From Actinomadura madurae (GTDB lineage Bacteria > Actinomycetota > Actinomycetes > Streptosporangiales > Streptosporangiaceae), in assembly GCF_900115095.1 (NCBI RefSeq), contig NZ_FOVH01000014.1, forward strand, positions 228,153-292,152: DNA of 64,000 nucleotides, given 5' to 3'. The translations under genes were made by a program, and so were the position numbers. The stretch's first letter is position 1; each line of letters opens with the position of its first letter. This document shows, one piece after another, positions 1 to 8,970 of this stretch. Under the pieces are notes generated by a model. The model did no database searches. It worked only from the letters and a program-made list of their open reading frames with translations, and was not told the DNA's origin.

Positions 1-712
1 CGGTGTAGGCGTCGTAGAGTTCCAGGTCGGTCTCGCGTACTTGAAGTCCTCTCTCGGTGGCCAGTTCCAGGGTCGTTTCTCTGGTGATGCCGCGGAGGAT
101 GTCGTGTTGCGGGGTTTTCAGCACCTCGTCGGTGACGACGAAGATGTTGAAGCCCGGTGCCTCGCACAGGCGGCCGTGCACGTCGAGCATCAGCGCCTGG
201 TCGGCGCCGGCGGCCTTGGCCTCGACCTTCGCCATGACCAGGTTGAGGTAGTTCAGGCTCTTCACGTGTGCGTCGAGCACTTGCCCTGGCGGGCGGCGCA
301 CCGCGACGGTTTTCACGCGGAGGCCCGCTTGCGAGGACCGGTCTATGTACGGGCGCGCCATGATGATGAGGTTCGGCACGCAGCCGGTGGGGTCCATCAG
401 GGGCGTGCCGTTCGAACCCCTGGTGAGGATCCACTTGATGTAGGCGTTCTGCAGTTCGTTTCGGCGGACCGTCTCTATGACCAGGTCCTTCAGGTGCTTC
501 TCGGTGACGGGGCAGTCGAGGGCGACCGCCGCGCAGGACTTCAGGAAGCGCCGCACGTGGGCGTCCAGCTTGAAGATCCGGCCCTCCCAGGCGACCACGG
601 TCTCGAAGACGCCATCGCCGTAGAGCACCGCGTGATCCAGGATCGACACCGACGCCTGCGATTCGGGGACGAATTCGCCGCCCGCGTAGGCGATTCGTTC
701 ATCGGTGTTCAT
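1..712 (-). CDS. Class IV (branched-chain/D-amino-acid type) aminotransferase, C-terminus outside window
   Basis: PLP-dependent fold-type IV transaminase; 237 codons are visible from ATG 712 and the C-terminus lies beyond base 1. The early GDGVFE motif is at residues 32-37, the presumed Schiff-base lysine is in HVKSLNYL (K151), and the EAPGFNIF loop that contacts the cofactor phosphate is at about 184-191. A GAGG ribosome site lies 7-10 bases upstream of the start. It is the last visible gene of a minus-strand operon (MFS, unknown, ThDP enzyme, M24 hydrolase, this gene), 32 bp after the M24 gene. The family interconverts amino and 2-oxo acids; ilvE-like and D-amino-acid transaminases cannot be separated from sequence alone. 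I infer that it handles an amino acid released or built by its neighbours. Confidence 0.88.
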   Translation of the reverse strand, partial: MNTDERIAYAGGEFVPESQASVSILDHAVLYGDGVFETVVAWEGRIFKLDAHVRRFLKSCAAVALDCPVTEKHLKDLVIETVRRNELQNAYIKWILTRGSNGTPLMDPTGCVPNLIIMARPYIDRSSQAGLRVKTVAVRRPPGQVLDAHVKSLNYLNLVMAKVEAKAAGADQALMLDVHGRLCEAPGFNIFVVTDEVLKTPQHDILRGITRETTLELATERGLQVRETDLELYDAYT

Positions 713-744
713 ATGGGTACCTCGTTCTCGGTATTTGGGTCGGG

Positions 745-1869
745 CTATTCGCCGATTACGATCATTTCTTCGGTTCCTACGGCGTCGGAGAGGACCACCG
801 GGGCGTCGTCGGTGATGAGGACCATGTCCTCGATCGAGAAGCCGCCGAGGTCGGGGTCCTTTCCCATGGGCTCCAGCATGATCACCATGCCGCTCTCGTA
901 CTCGCCCTCCGCGAAGGGGGTGAGGACCGGGAACTCGTGTTGCCCCACTCCGAGGGAATGGCCGATGAACGGCATGTCGCAGTGCATGCCGCGGCGCTCG
1001 TACTCGCGGACGCAGACCGAGTACGTGTCGTGTACCGGGCGTCCGGCCCGCATGGTGTCCATGGCCGCGTAGTGGACGTCGCGGTTCCTGCGCCACGCGT
1101 CCCGGAGGCGGGTGGACGGCGTGCCCGCCACCGCGGTCCGGTGGATGTCGGAGCGCCAGCCGCCCATCGTGCCGCCCATGTCGACACGGAGCATGTCCCC
1201 GCGCTGGAGGGGCGTGTCGCCCGCGACGCCGTTGAGGATGTCGCCGCGGCCCCGGGCGAGGGTGACGAATTCGAGCGTGTCGAATCCGTGCGCGAACAGC
1301 TTCTGGATCGCGCGTTGGCGTATTTCCACCTCGGTGTCGCCGATGCTTGTTTCGGCATAGCATTCCGCCAGTGCGCGCAGGGTGGCGTTGGCTCGGTCTT
1401 GCAGTTGCCGCTGCTCTTCCGGTGATTTGATGGACCGCATCTCGTGCAGGGCGGGTGTCGCATCGTCGATCGTCACGCCGGGGAGGGCGCGGGTGAGCTC
1501 CTCGTAGTAGCCGGCGCTCAGGTGGTTCTTCTCGACGAGGATGCGCCGGTTCGGGAGCCCGCGTTCCCGCAGCGCCTCGACCAGCGCCTCGATCGGCGAC
1601 TGGCGGTACTCGGTGTAGACGACGAGGTCGCCGATGTGGCGGCTCTGGCGCCGGATCACGTCCCGGGTGATGTCCGCGATGACCCAGAACGGCTCCGCGG
1701 ACGTGTGGAACACCGGCATCAGGAGGCGCTCGGGCAGCAGGCGCAGGGTGGGCGGGACGACGTCCGCGACCAGGAACACGTTCTGCGGCTCGCTGACGAT
1801 CAACGCGTCGGCGCCGTCGAGCAGCCGGCGGATCGGCCCGTCGAGAAGGCGGTCGAAACGAGTGGTCAT
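745..1869 (-). CDS. M24-family metallohydrolase (Xaa-Pro peptidase/creatinase/ectoine hydrolase type)
   Basis: 374-aa two-domain 'pita-bread' protein with a creatinase-like N-terminal domain (about 1-150) and a catalytic M24 domain (about 155-370). All five expected metal ligands are present: D230 (VDMGG), D241 (RSDIH), H304 (IGHSLG), E333 (LEPMG) and E347 (SIEDM), plus the second catalytic histidine H311. This argues for a true metallopeptidase or amidohydrolase rather than creatinase, which lacks the full set. Start ATG 1869 has a GAAGGAG site. It lies 19 bp downstream of the ThDP-enzyme gene in the same operon. Substrate is unknown; family members cut Xaa-Pro dipeptides, ectoine or similar amides, and the operon's transporter suggests an imported small amide. 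Confidence 0.9.
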   Translation of the reverse strand: MTTRFDRLLDGPIRRLLDGADALIVSEPQNVFLVADVVPPTLRLLPERLLMPVFHTSAEPFWVIADITRDVIRRQSRHIGDLVVYTEYRQSPIEALVEALRERGLPNRRILVEKNHLSAGYYEELTRALPGVTIDDATPALHEMRSIKSPEEQRQLQDRANATLRALAECYAETSIGDTEVEIRQRAIQKLFAHGFDTLEFVTLARGRGDILNGVAGDTPLQRGDMLRVDMGGTMGGWRSDIHRTAVAGTPSTRLRDAWRRNRDVHYAAMDTMRAGRPVHDTYSVCVREYERRGMHCDMPFIGHSLGVGQHEFPVLTPFAEGEYESGMVIMLEPMGKDPDLGGFSIEDMVLITDDAPVVLSDAVGTEEMIVIGE

Positions 1870-1888
1870 GGTGGCTCCTTCGTGGGTG

Positions 1889-3670
1889 TCAGACCGGCCG
1901 GTCTCCGGGCCGGACCTGGAGCGTGCGGTTGTCCACGCCGGGCAGCATCCGGGCGGGGTCGCGGGTCACGACGACGTCGACGACGGTCGGCGCGTCGTGG
2001 GCGGACATCGCCTGCTTCAGCGCCGGGCCGAGGTCGTCCGGGTGCTCGACCCGGTGCCCGTGGCAGCCGAAGTTCCGCGCGAGCTCGGCGTAGTTCGTCT
2101 CGATCAGGCTGGCGGACTGGTAGTTGCCCTCGCCGTAGACGGCGTGCTGGAGCGCCTTGATGTATCCGGACGCGGCGTTGTTGACGACGACGAGGGTGAA
2201 GGCGACGCCGGCGCGGCGGGCCGTCTCCAGGTCCCCGATGGTCATGTTGAGGCCGCTGTCGCCGGTGATGCTCACCACCGGGGCGGCGCTGCCGCACTCG
2301 GCCCGGACGGCCAGGGCGGCGCCGAGCGCCCCCGGCAGGCCGTAGCCGATCGAGGCGAAACCGCGGTCGGCGACGAATCCGCGTCCCGCGCGCCTGGTGT
2401 CGTGCAGGAGGCCCGCCCAATGGCTGGCGAAACCGCCGTCGGCGATGAGCACCCCGTCCTCGGGGAGTGCCCGGTTGATCTCGCCGACCACGCGGCCCAT
2501 GTTGACCGGGACCTCGTCGCTCTCGTACCGGGGGCGGGCTTCGGCGTCCCAGGCGGAGCGGCGTTCGCGCAGCTCGCGCAGGTACGCCGACCGGTCGGCC
2601 GGCTTCGCCGACTCCAGCGCCGTGGCGAGGTCGGACAGGCCGGAGTGCGCGTCCCCGAAGAGCCCGACCTGCGTCGGGGCCCAGCGGCCGATCTCCTCGG
2701 CGACGATGTCGAGGTGGATGAGCGGGGTGCCCGGACGGGGGAGGGCGTAGCGTTTCGTGGCGATCTCTCCGAGCTTGCACCCCACCACCAGCAGGCAGTC
2801 GGACGACTCGATGAGCTCGTTCGCGTACCGGCTGTACCGTCCGAACAGGCCGACGGACAGGTCGTGGACGCACGGGATGGCGCCCTTTCCGCTCAACGTG
2901 TGCGCCACCGGGATCCCCGCTCCTTCGGCAAGGCGCAGGAGGGCATCGTGGGCGCCCGAGAGATGCACGCCGCCCCCGGCGAGGATCAGCGGGCGCCGGG
3001 CCTGTGCCAGCAGTGCCGCCGCGCGGTCGACCTCGAACGCGTCGGGACGGGGCCGCCGCGCCGGCACGCGGGCGGTGGCGGGATCGGCGAAGAAGTCCTC
3101 CGCGGCGAACACGTGCTCGGCATGCGCGACGTCTTCCGGAACGTCGAGCACCACGGGCCCCGGACGCCCCGACGTCGCGACCGAGAAGGCCCGCCGGACG
3201 AGTTCGGGGATGCGCTCGACGGCCTCGACGCGGATCAGTTCCTTGACGGCCGGACGCAGGATCTCCACCTGCCGGGCCTCCTGCGTCATGTTCTTCCAGG
3301 AGTGGCCGCGATGGGTGTTCCCCGTCAGCGCGATCACCGGGACGCCCGCGTTCAGCGACTCCACCAGTCCCGTGACCAGGTTGGTGGCCCCGGGCCCGAG
3401 GGTGCCGTCGCAGATCCCGGGACGTCCCGTCAGGCGGGCGTAGGCGTCGGCCGCGAACGCCCCGATCCGCTCGTCGTTCACCAGGTGGTGCTCCATGCCC
3501 AGCACCCGGACGGCCTCGTAGTACGGGAGCAGCTGGAAGCCGGCCATGCCGAACATGGGGCCGGCACCGTTGATCCGGAGCATCTCCGCCAGGGCTCGCC
3601 CCCCGGACATGGGCCCGCCGGGCGACGACCGCGGCCCTGCGTCGTCCCGTCCCTCGGTCGTCATGGTCAT
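1889..3670 (-). CDS. Thiamine-diphosphate-dependent enzyme, acetolactate synthase-like
   Basis: 593-aa ThDP enzyme with the usual order of N-terminal pyrimidine-binding domain, central Rossmann-like domain and C-terminal diphosphate-binding domain. The pyrimidine-activating glutamate is in NDERIGAF near residue 67. The C-terminal motif is GDS...VVVNN (GDS instead of the commoner GDG), about 27 residues long. It has acetolactate synthase/benzoylformate decarboxylase-like architecture, but there is no small regulatory subunit gene nearby and it sits in a catabolic-looking operon, so housekeeping valine synthesis is unlikely. Start ATG 3670 overlaps the preceding gene's TGA (ATGA) and has a TAGGAGAA ribosome site. 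Probable role: decarboxylation or carboligation of a 2-oxo acid, perhaps one made by the class IV aminotransferase of the same operon. Confidence 0.85.
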   Translation of the reverse strand: MTMTTEGRDDAGPRSSPGGPMSGGRALAEMLRINGAGPMFGMAGFQLLPYYEAVRVLGMEHHLVNDERIGAFAADAYARLTGRPGICDGTLGPGATNLVTGLVESLNAGVPVIALTGNTHRGHSWKNMTQEARQVEILRPAVKELIRVEAVERIPELVRRAFSVATSGRPGPVVLDVPEDVAHAEHVFAAEDFFADPATARVPARRPRPDAFEVDRAAALLAQARRPLILAGGGVHLSGAHDALLRLAEGAGIPVAHTLSGKGAIPCVHDLSVGLFGRYSRYANELIESSDCLLVVGCKLGEIATKRYALPRPGTPLIHLDIVAEEIGRWAPTQVGLFGDAHSGLSDLATALESAKPADRSAYLRELRERRSAWDAEARPRYESDEVPVNMGRVVGEINRALPEDGVLIADGGFASHWAGLLHDTRRAGRGFVADRGFASIGYGLPGALGAALAVRAECGSAAPVVSITGDSGLNMTIGDLETARRAGVAFTLVVVNNAASGYIKALQHAVYGEGNYQSASLIETNYAELARNFGCHGHRVEHPDDLGPALKQAMSAHDAPTVVDVVVTRDPARMLPGVDNRTLQVRPGDRPV

Positions 3671-4518
3671 CGCGGTTCTCCTAGTCCAAGGTGGTCGTTT
3701 TCCAATGAAGCCAGCACGAGGCCGACGAATTCGGACGTCGGCATGCCCGGACGGGCGCCGAGGCGCGCGGCGGCCTCGTTCCGCGCCGACAGCACGCCGT
3801 CGTGGTAGGTGGAGCGCCCGTCACCCACCCGGGCGGACGTGGCGGACACCGTGGCCGCCGCGATGCCCCGCGCGTCCAGGGCCGGCAGCCGGCCCAGCCC
3901 GGCCGCGTCCCTGCCGACCCCGGCGTCGTTGAAGACGGCCGCGGCCGCCGCCGCGCGCAGGGCGGTGGCCGGCGTGCCGCCGAGCAGCCCGCCGTGGGAG
4001 CCCGTGACCAGCACGTCCCCCTCGTCATCGGGGCCGGCCAGCGAGGCGGAGTCCAGCGCCCAGACACGCGGGCGGCCGTCGCGCAGCAGGTGCCGGGCCT
4101 CCTCCGCCGGAGCGGGAGGCACCGGTGCGGCCACCGACCCGGCGAGCGTTCGGACGGCCTCCTGGCAGGGCATGCCGACCTCGCAGCCCAGCGCGCGGGC
4201 GGGCGCGTTGACGGACGAGACCGTCCCGTGCCGCAGCGTGTCGCCGCCGTCCCCGATGCGGGCGGTCACGTGGCTGACGGCCGCGGCCGGCACCCCGAGG
4301 TCGCCGAGATCGTCCAGGCCGCTGACGCCCGCCCGGTCCCGCCCGACGCCCGCGTCGTTGAACACGATCGCCCGCACTCCGGCCCGGGCCGCCAGCCGGG
4401 CCGGGTAGCGGCCCCCGTGCGAACCGACGACCGCCACCGCCGACGCGTGGCCCCGGTCCAGTTGCGTGGCGCTGTCGACGACGACCAGGTCGTCGGCGTA
4501 GCACGGCCCGCCGCTCAC
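3667..4518 (-). CDS. Unknown protein made of two copies of the same domain
   Basis: 283-aa cytoplasmic-looking protein (no signal or membrane segments) that I do not recognise. It is an internal tandem duplication. Each half carries a GSHGG motif, then VFNDAGVGRD-AG, a SAR/TARIGDG segment with an aspartate, and a terminal 'xGxxPGMPxxExV' type stretch (first copy about 30-135, second about 165-275). The near-identical FNDAGVGRD blocks are probably functional. GTG start at 4518 overlaps the MFS stop codon (GTGA), and its own TGA overlaps the next start (ATGA), so it is translationally coupled on both sides inside the MFS-ThDP-M24 operon. That coupling implies a dedicated pathway role, possibly an enzyme with a conserved SHGG/NDAG active site. 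No function is claimed. Confidence 0.8.
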   Translation of the reverse strand: MSGGPCYADDLVVVDSATQLDRGHASAVAVVGSHGGRYPARLAARAGVRAIVFNDAGVGRDRAGVSGLDDLGDLGVPAAAVSHVTARIGDGGDTLRHGTVSSVNAPARALGCEVGMPCQEAVRTLAGSVAAPVPPAPAEEARHLLRDGRPRVWALDSASLAGPDDEGDVLVTGSHGGLLGGTPATALRAAAAAAVFNDAGVGRDAAGLGRLPALDARGIAAATVSATSARVGDGRSTYHDGVLSARNEAAARLGARPGMPTSEFVGLVLASLENDHLGLGEPR

Positions 4519-5834
4519 CGGCCCCTCCCCGCGGGGACCGGCGTCCGGGTCACCAGGAAGGTGAGCAGCGCGGCGATCATGATGAAGCCGCTCATCACCA
4601 CGAGCCCGAGCCGGGTGTCGCCGGTGAGGTCGGTCAGCAGGCCCAGCACGTAGGGGCCGACCAGGCCGCTGATGTTGCCGAGCGAGTTGATGAACGCGAT
4701 GGCCACCGTGCAGAGGGCGCCCGCGAAGACCGTCGAGGTCCGCGCCCAGAACAGCGGGCTCGCCGCCTGGATGCCGCCCGCGGCGAAGCACAGGCAGATC
4801 AGCGCCACGATCGGCGACCCCACGAGCGTGCTGGCGAGCAGCGTCAGGCCCCCGACCACCAGGCAGACGATCATGTGCCAGCGGACGTCGCCGGTCCGCG
4901 TCGAGGAGATGCCGACCAGGAACATGACGACGGCGGTGAAGGCCCAGGGGATCGCCGAGATGAGTCCCGCGCCGACCGTGCCGACGTCGAAGTGCTCCTT
5001 GACGACCGTCGGAAGCCAGTACGTGATCGTCCAGAACCCGACGATCATGCAGAAGTAGAGCACCGCGTAGATCCACACTCGCGGGGTGCGCATGACCTCG
5101 GCCAGCGCGCCGCGCCGGTGGGCGCCGCCCGGCTCGGACGCCTGGGCGTGCTCCAGCAGGTAGCTCCGCTCGTCCGGCTTCAGCCACTTCGCGTTCTTCG
5201 GGCCGTTCGGCAGGACGAAGAACACGATGACTCCGAGCACGATGGCCGGCAGGCCCTCGATGAGGAAGACCCATCGCCACCCGGCCATTCCCAGGGCGCC
5301 GTGCATGAGCAGGACCGCGGACGTGATCAGGCTGGTGAGCGCCAGGCCGACCGGGACGGCGAGCTGGAAGGTCGAGTACGCGCGGGCGAAGAGGCGTCCG
5401 GGGCACCAGAACGTCAGGTACAGGATGACCCCGGGGAACAGGCCCGCCTCGGCGGCGCCGAGCAGGAACCGGAGGATGTTGAGCGAGACCGGGCCCGTGA
5501 CGAACATCAGGGCCACGGTCACGATCCCCCAGGTGATCATGATCCGGGCGATCCAGACGCGGGCGCCGAACCTGTGCAGCGCGACGTTGCTGGGCACCTC
5601 GAAGAGCAGGTAGCCGAGGTAGAACAGGCCCGCGGCGAGCCCGAACGCGCTGCCGCTGAGGCCGAGGTCGTCCGACATCGGGGTCGCCACGACCCCGAGG
5701 TTGGCCCGGTCCATGAAGTTCACGAACAGGATCAGGACGAGCAGGGGGAACAGGCGCACTCCCAGCCGCCTGAAGATGCGCCGTTCGAGCGCCTGGTCTT
5801 CCTTCGGCGTCATTGCCGTGTCTTCTACCGTCAC
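4515..5834 (-). CDS. MFS transporter, anion:cation symporter (phthalate permease) type
   Basis: 439-aa integral membrane protein with about twelve hydrophobic segments. The N-terminal NFMDRANLGV signature is characteristic of the ACS family (phthalate, tartrate, glucarate and similar carboxylate importers), followed by GYLLFEVPSN in TM2-3 and a long central loop (about 205-235) rich in charged residues. GTG start at 5834. It is the first gene of the minus-strand operon and is preceded by a recognisable promoter (5907-5934). Because it is co-transcribed with an M24 hydrolase, a ThDP enzyme and an aminotransferase and faces an IclR regulator, it most likely imports the organic-anion substrate of that pathway. 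Substrate not predictable. Confidence 0.9.
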   Translation of the reverse strand: MTVEDTAMTPKEDQALERRIFRRLGVRLFPLLVLILFVNFMDRANLGVVATPMSDDLGLSGSAFGLAAGLFYLGYLLFEVPSNVALHRFGARVWIARIMITWGIVTVALMFVTGPVSLNILRFLLGAAEAGLFPGVILYLTFWCPGRLFARAYSTFQLAVPVGLALTSLITSAVLLMHGALGMAGWRWVFLIEGLPAIVLGVIVFFVLPNGPKNAKWLKPDERSYLLEHAQASEPGGAHRRGALAEVMRTPRVWIYAVLYFCMIVGFWTITYWLPTVVKEHFDVGTVGAGLISAIPWAFTAVVMFLVGISSTRTGDVRWHMIVCLVVGGLTLLASTLVGSPIVALICLCFAAGGIQAASPLFWARTSTVFAGALCTVAIAFINSLGNISGLVGPYVLGLLTDLTGDTRLGLVVMSGFIMIAALLTFLVTRTPVPAGRGR

Positions 5835-6145
5835 TGCTTCCGTCCAATCGCCCTGACGCCGCCCTCATGGCGGTGGGCACCTCGTTGAGCTGGTCGGTTC
5901 CGTATGACGATACTGAGTTCCGAAATAGTGTCAAGAGTCGTGCGACGGACTCGGCAGCTGATCGGCCGGATGCCCCGCCACCCTCGGCAGGCGTTTCGAC
6001 GGCTGTCACCGGCAGCGCCGATCGATCCGGAAGGTTCTGCCTCGTCAGGCCGTGCGAGGCCGGTGGGGGCCGGGCGCGCCGCCCGCACCGCCGGCGGCGG
6101 GCTAGATTGGGCGAGCGAGCACGGATCCAGGTGTGAGGGGGCTCG
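5835..6145. promoter_or_regulatory. Divergent control region between MFS operon and iclR gene
   Basis: The minus-strand promoter reads TTGACA (5934-5929), a 16-base spacer, then TATCGT (5912-5907), aimed at the MFS operon. Two direct repeats, GTTCCGTA (5897-5904) and GTTCCGAA (5917-5924), lie exactly 20 bp apart (two helical turns) across the -10 and spacer, and would be well placed as the operator of the divergent IclR protein. The remaining roughly 200 bp up to the iclR GTG show no gene and no promoter I can name for the plus strand. Confidence 0.6.
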
Positions 6146-6955
6146 GTGGAATCGGTCCAGAGTGTGGAGCGCGCGGTGGCGATCCTCGTCTCGCTGTCAC
6201 GCGGCGGCCGTGACGGCCGGAGGCTCATCGACGTCGCCGCCGACACCGGCCTGCAGAAATCGACGGCGCACCGGATCCTCAACACGCTGGCCCAGGACGG
6301 GATCGTCGAGCAGGACGAGGTCGCCGGACGCTTCCACCTGGGATTCGAGCTCTTCGCGCTGGGCTTCGCCGCGGTCAACCGCTACGGGCTCATCGACCTG
6401 GTCAACGACTCGCTGCTGCGGCTGGCGGCGGAGACGGAGGACACGGTCTTCCTGTCGGTGCGCAACGCGGCCGAGGCGATCTGCGTGGACCGTGCCAGCG
6501 GCGCGTTCCCGATCAAGACGCTCACCCTGCGCATCGGCGACCGGCGCCCGCTCGGCGTCGGCTCGGGCAGCCTCGCGCTGCTGTCATGGCTCCCGGACGA
6601 CGAGGTCAAGCGCGCCCTGGACGCGAACGCCTCGAAGCTGGGCAGCTACCCCAATTTCGACGTCGACACCCTGCTCCGGCTGGTCGAGGAGAGCAGGAGC
6701 CGCGGCTACACGTTCAACGACCAGATGCTGGTCCCCGGCATGCGCGCCGTCGGCGTCCCGGTGATCGGCAAGGACGGCCGGGCCGTCGCCGCGTTGAGCA
6801 TCGCCGCCATCGAGTCGCGCGTGGACGAGGACCGCCGCGCGGAACTGGCCCGGCTGCTGGCGGAGGAAGCCGAAAAGGTCGGAAAGCGCCTTGAGGAGAC
6901 CACCGACGGACTGACCGAGTCCAGCATCCGCCGTCTCCTTCCCGATCTGGCATAA
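6146..6955 (+). CDS. IclR-family transcriptional regulator
   Basis: 269-aa regulator with an N-terminal winged helix (about 1-65; SVQSVERAVAIL and the recognition-helix stretch LQKSTAHRILNTL) and a C-terminal GAF-like effector domain (about 80-250) ending in the usual IclR signature around IAAIESRV. GTG start 6146. Divergent from the MFS-led catabolic operon, which it very probably controls through the direct repeats at 5897-5924. IclR proteins usually bind the pathway's carboxylate substrate or intermediate, which fits the ACS-type transporter. Nothing is visibly missing from the domain set. Confidence 0.92.
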   Translation: MESVQSVERAVAILVSLSRGGRDGRRLIDVAADTGLQKSTAHRILNTLAQDGIVEQDEVAGRFHLGFELFALGFAAVNRYGLIDLVNDSLLRLAAETEDTVFLSVRNAAEAICVDRASGAFPIKTLTLRIGDRRPLGVGSGSLALLSWLPDDEVKRALDANASKLGSYPNFDVDTLLRLVEESRSRGYTFNDQMLVPGMRAVGVPVIGKDGRAVAALSIAAIESRVDEDRRAELARLLAEEAEKVGKRLEETTDGLTESSIRRLLPDLA

Positions 6956-7029
6956 ACCGTCCGCGACGGGGCGCCGGCGTCCTCATCCGGCCGAGGGAAG
7001 GCGGGAATACCCGGCTAGGATGCGCCATT

Positions 7030-8007
7030 ATGAAAGCAGCGGTGCGCAGCCGGTACGGGCCGCCGGAACTGGTCCGGATCGCCGAGGTGGACACGCCCGC
7101 GATCGGTGACGGAGACGTCCTCGTGAAGGTGCACGCGACGACGGTCAACCGGACGGACTGCTCTTATCGCGCGGCCAAGCCCTTCTTTATGCGCGCGATC
7201 ACCGGCCTGGCCCGCCCGCGGCGTCGCATTCTCGGCACCGAATACGCGGGAGTGGTGGAAGCGGTCGGCGCGGACGTCACGTCCTTCGCGGTGGGCGACC
7301 GTGTGTTCGGGTACAACGAGGGCCCGTTCGGAGCGCATGCCGAGTACCTGAAGGTTCCGCAGGACGCTCTCATCGCGATCATGCCGGAAGGCCTGACGTT
7401 CGAGAAGGCCGCTGCCGGTACCGAGGGCTCGCATTACGCCCTGTGGTTCGTCCAGGTGGCGGGCGTCGAGGCGGGAAATGACGTCCTCGTCTACGGCGCG
7501 ACCGGCGCCATCGGTTCGGCCACGGTGCAGCTCCTGAAACACCACGGCGTCACCGTCACCGCGGTCTGTGCAACGGCGCATGTGGAGCTGGTGAAAGGCC
7601 TGGGCGCGGACCGGGTCGTCGACTACACCGTCCAGGACTTCACCCAGGATGAGCAGACCTACGACGTGGTCCTCGACGCGGTCGGCAAGAGTTCGTTCAG
7701 GCGTTGCAGAAAGTTGTTGAAACCGCGCGGAGTGTATCTGTCGTCGGAACTCGGCGCCGGATGCCAGAACGTGCTATTGCCGTTCATCACGCCCCTGTTT
7801 CGCGGCAGGCGGGTGAAGTTCCCCCTGGGAAAGACGAACCAGGAGACGATCCGGTATCTCGCGAAGCTGATGGAAACAGGAGAATTCAAGCCGGTCATTG
7901 ACCGGCGGTATCCGCTGGAGCAGATCGTCGACGCCTACCGGTACGTCGAGACGGGGCAGAAGGTCGGCAACGTCGTCGTCACCATCGTCCCGCCGGATCC
8001 GAGCTGA
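7030..8007 (+). CDS. Medium-chain NAD(P)-dependent oxidoreductase (quinone-oxidoreductase/zinc-independent type)
   Basis: 325-aa MDR-superfamily enzyme. The N-terminal GroES-like domain carries the GTEYAGVVEAVG element (about 69-80). The Rossmann fold follows with VYGATGAIGSATVQL (about 156-170), whose GxxGxxG binds NAD(P)H. The catalytic and structural zinc cysteine clusters are absent, so it resembles zeta-crystallin/quinone oxidoreductases rather than zinc alcohol dehydrogenases. ATG 7030 is followed by the typical MKAAVRSRYG opening. It stands alone between iclR (75 bp upstream) and a DHFR-like gene. Physiological substrate unknown; enone or quinone reduction is the usual role. Confidence 0.9.
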   Translation: MKAAVRSRYGPPELVRIAEVDTPAIGDGDVLVKVHATTVNRTDCSYRAAKPFFMRAITGLARPRRRILGTEYAGVVEAVGADVTSFAVGDRVFGYNEGPFGAHAEYLKVPQDALIAIMPEGLTFEKAAAGTEGSHYALWFVQVAGVEAGNDVLVYGATGAIGSATVQLLKHHGVTVTAVCATAHVELVKGLGADRVVDYTVQDFTQDEQTYDVVLDAVGKSSFRRCRKLLKPRGVYLSSELGAGCQNVLLPFITPLFRGRRVKFPLGKTNQETIRYLAKLMETGEFKPVIDRRYPLEQIVDAYRYVETGQKVGNVVVTIVPPDPS

Positions 8008-8245
8008 GCGGAGACGGCCGGGTGAACCCTGGGTTCGTCCAGCCTCCGAACCGGACGTCCGAGCGCCCTGGACGTCGCGCGGCCCACCTGACCTGGAGGT
8101 TGTCCCTGGTAGAGGGGGTATGTGCTCGTCTGGCCACAAATTTTTCCCGCGATCTGGACGAGGTGATGTCGAGACGGCCGGGGCGGCTCCGACCTTCTCG
8201 TGACGGTGCCGGAAGGCGGCGCCGATGGATCGAAGGAGCACTGCG

Positions 8246-8893
8246 ATGTCCGAAGTCCGCGTCCACAACTTCACGATCTCGATCGATGGCTTCGCGACCG
8301 GCGAGGGGCAGGCCCCGGACGCTCCGTTCGGGCACGCCGGCGAGCGCCTGCACGAGTGGATGTTCGCCACCCGGTTCTGGTACGAGATGGGCGGCGGCCA
8401 GGGCGGCAGCGTCGGTGCCGACAACGCCTTCGCCGTGATGCACGGCCACAACATCGGCGCCGAGATCATGGGCGCCGGCAAGTTCGGCCCGCCCAACTGG
8501 CAGGACGACCCCGACTACAAGGGCGCCTGGGGCCCCAACCCGCCGTTCCACACGCCGGTCTTCGTCCTCACCCACCGGCCCCGTCCCTCCATCGAGATGG
8601 AAGGCGGCACCACCTTCCACTTCCTGAACGCCTCGCCCACCGACGCGCTCAAGGCGGCCCGCGAGGCCGCCGGCGGCAAGGACGTGCGCCTGGGCGGAGG
8701 CCCCACGGTGGTCCGCGACTTCCTCACCGAAGGCCTGGTCGACCACATGCACGTGGTCCAGGTCCCGATCCTGCTCGGCCGGGGCGTCCGGCTCTGGGAC
8801 GGCCTGGAGTCACTGGAAGAGGCCTACGAAATCGAAGCGGTCTCCACCCCCAGCAACGTCACCCACCTGACCTTCACCGCCAAGCGCCGGTAA
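8246..8893 (+). CDS. Dihydrofolate reductase-family protein (RibD C-terminal fold)
   Basis: 215-aa member of the RibD C-terminal/DHFR-like superfamily, widespread in actinomycetes. Visible: VHNFTISIDGFATG opening strand, the central GHNIGAEIMGAGKF segment, and the C-terminal GGGPTVVRDFLTEGLVDH block (nucleotide-binding loop; the G-rich stretch starts near residue 152). ATG 8246 is chosen over the upstream in-frame ATG because it is preceded by AAGGAG. Next to a second, more distant DHFR-like gene 77 bp downstream on the same strand. Probably an NADPH-dependent reductase of an unknown small substrate; not the housekeeping folA. Confidence 0.85.
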   Translation: MSEVRVHNFTISIDGFATGEGQAPDAPFGHAGERLHEWMFATRFWYEMGGGQGGSVGADNAFAVMHGHNIGAEIMGAGKFGPPNWQDDPDYKGAWGPNPPFHTPVFVLTHRPRPSIEMEGGTTFHFLNASPTDALKAAREAAGGKDVRLGGGPTVVRDFLTEGLVDHMHVVQVPILLGRGVRLWDGLESLEEAYEIEAVSTPSNVTHLTFTAKRR

Positions 8894-8970
8894 CGCGAGG
8901 AGCGATGAGTTCCGGGGGCGGCGCTGGTCGAACCCGATGAGCACCACGCGATGTCCAAGGAGGACCGACA

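Noticed and set aside
3667..6378. 903-codon minus-strand frame
   Set aside because: Only its C-terminal 283 codons (from 4518) are coding; the rest is antiparallel-frame shadow of the MFS gene and spacer.
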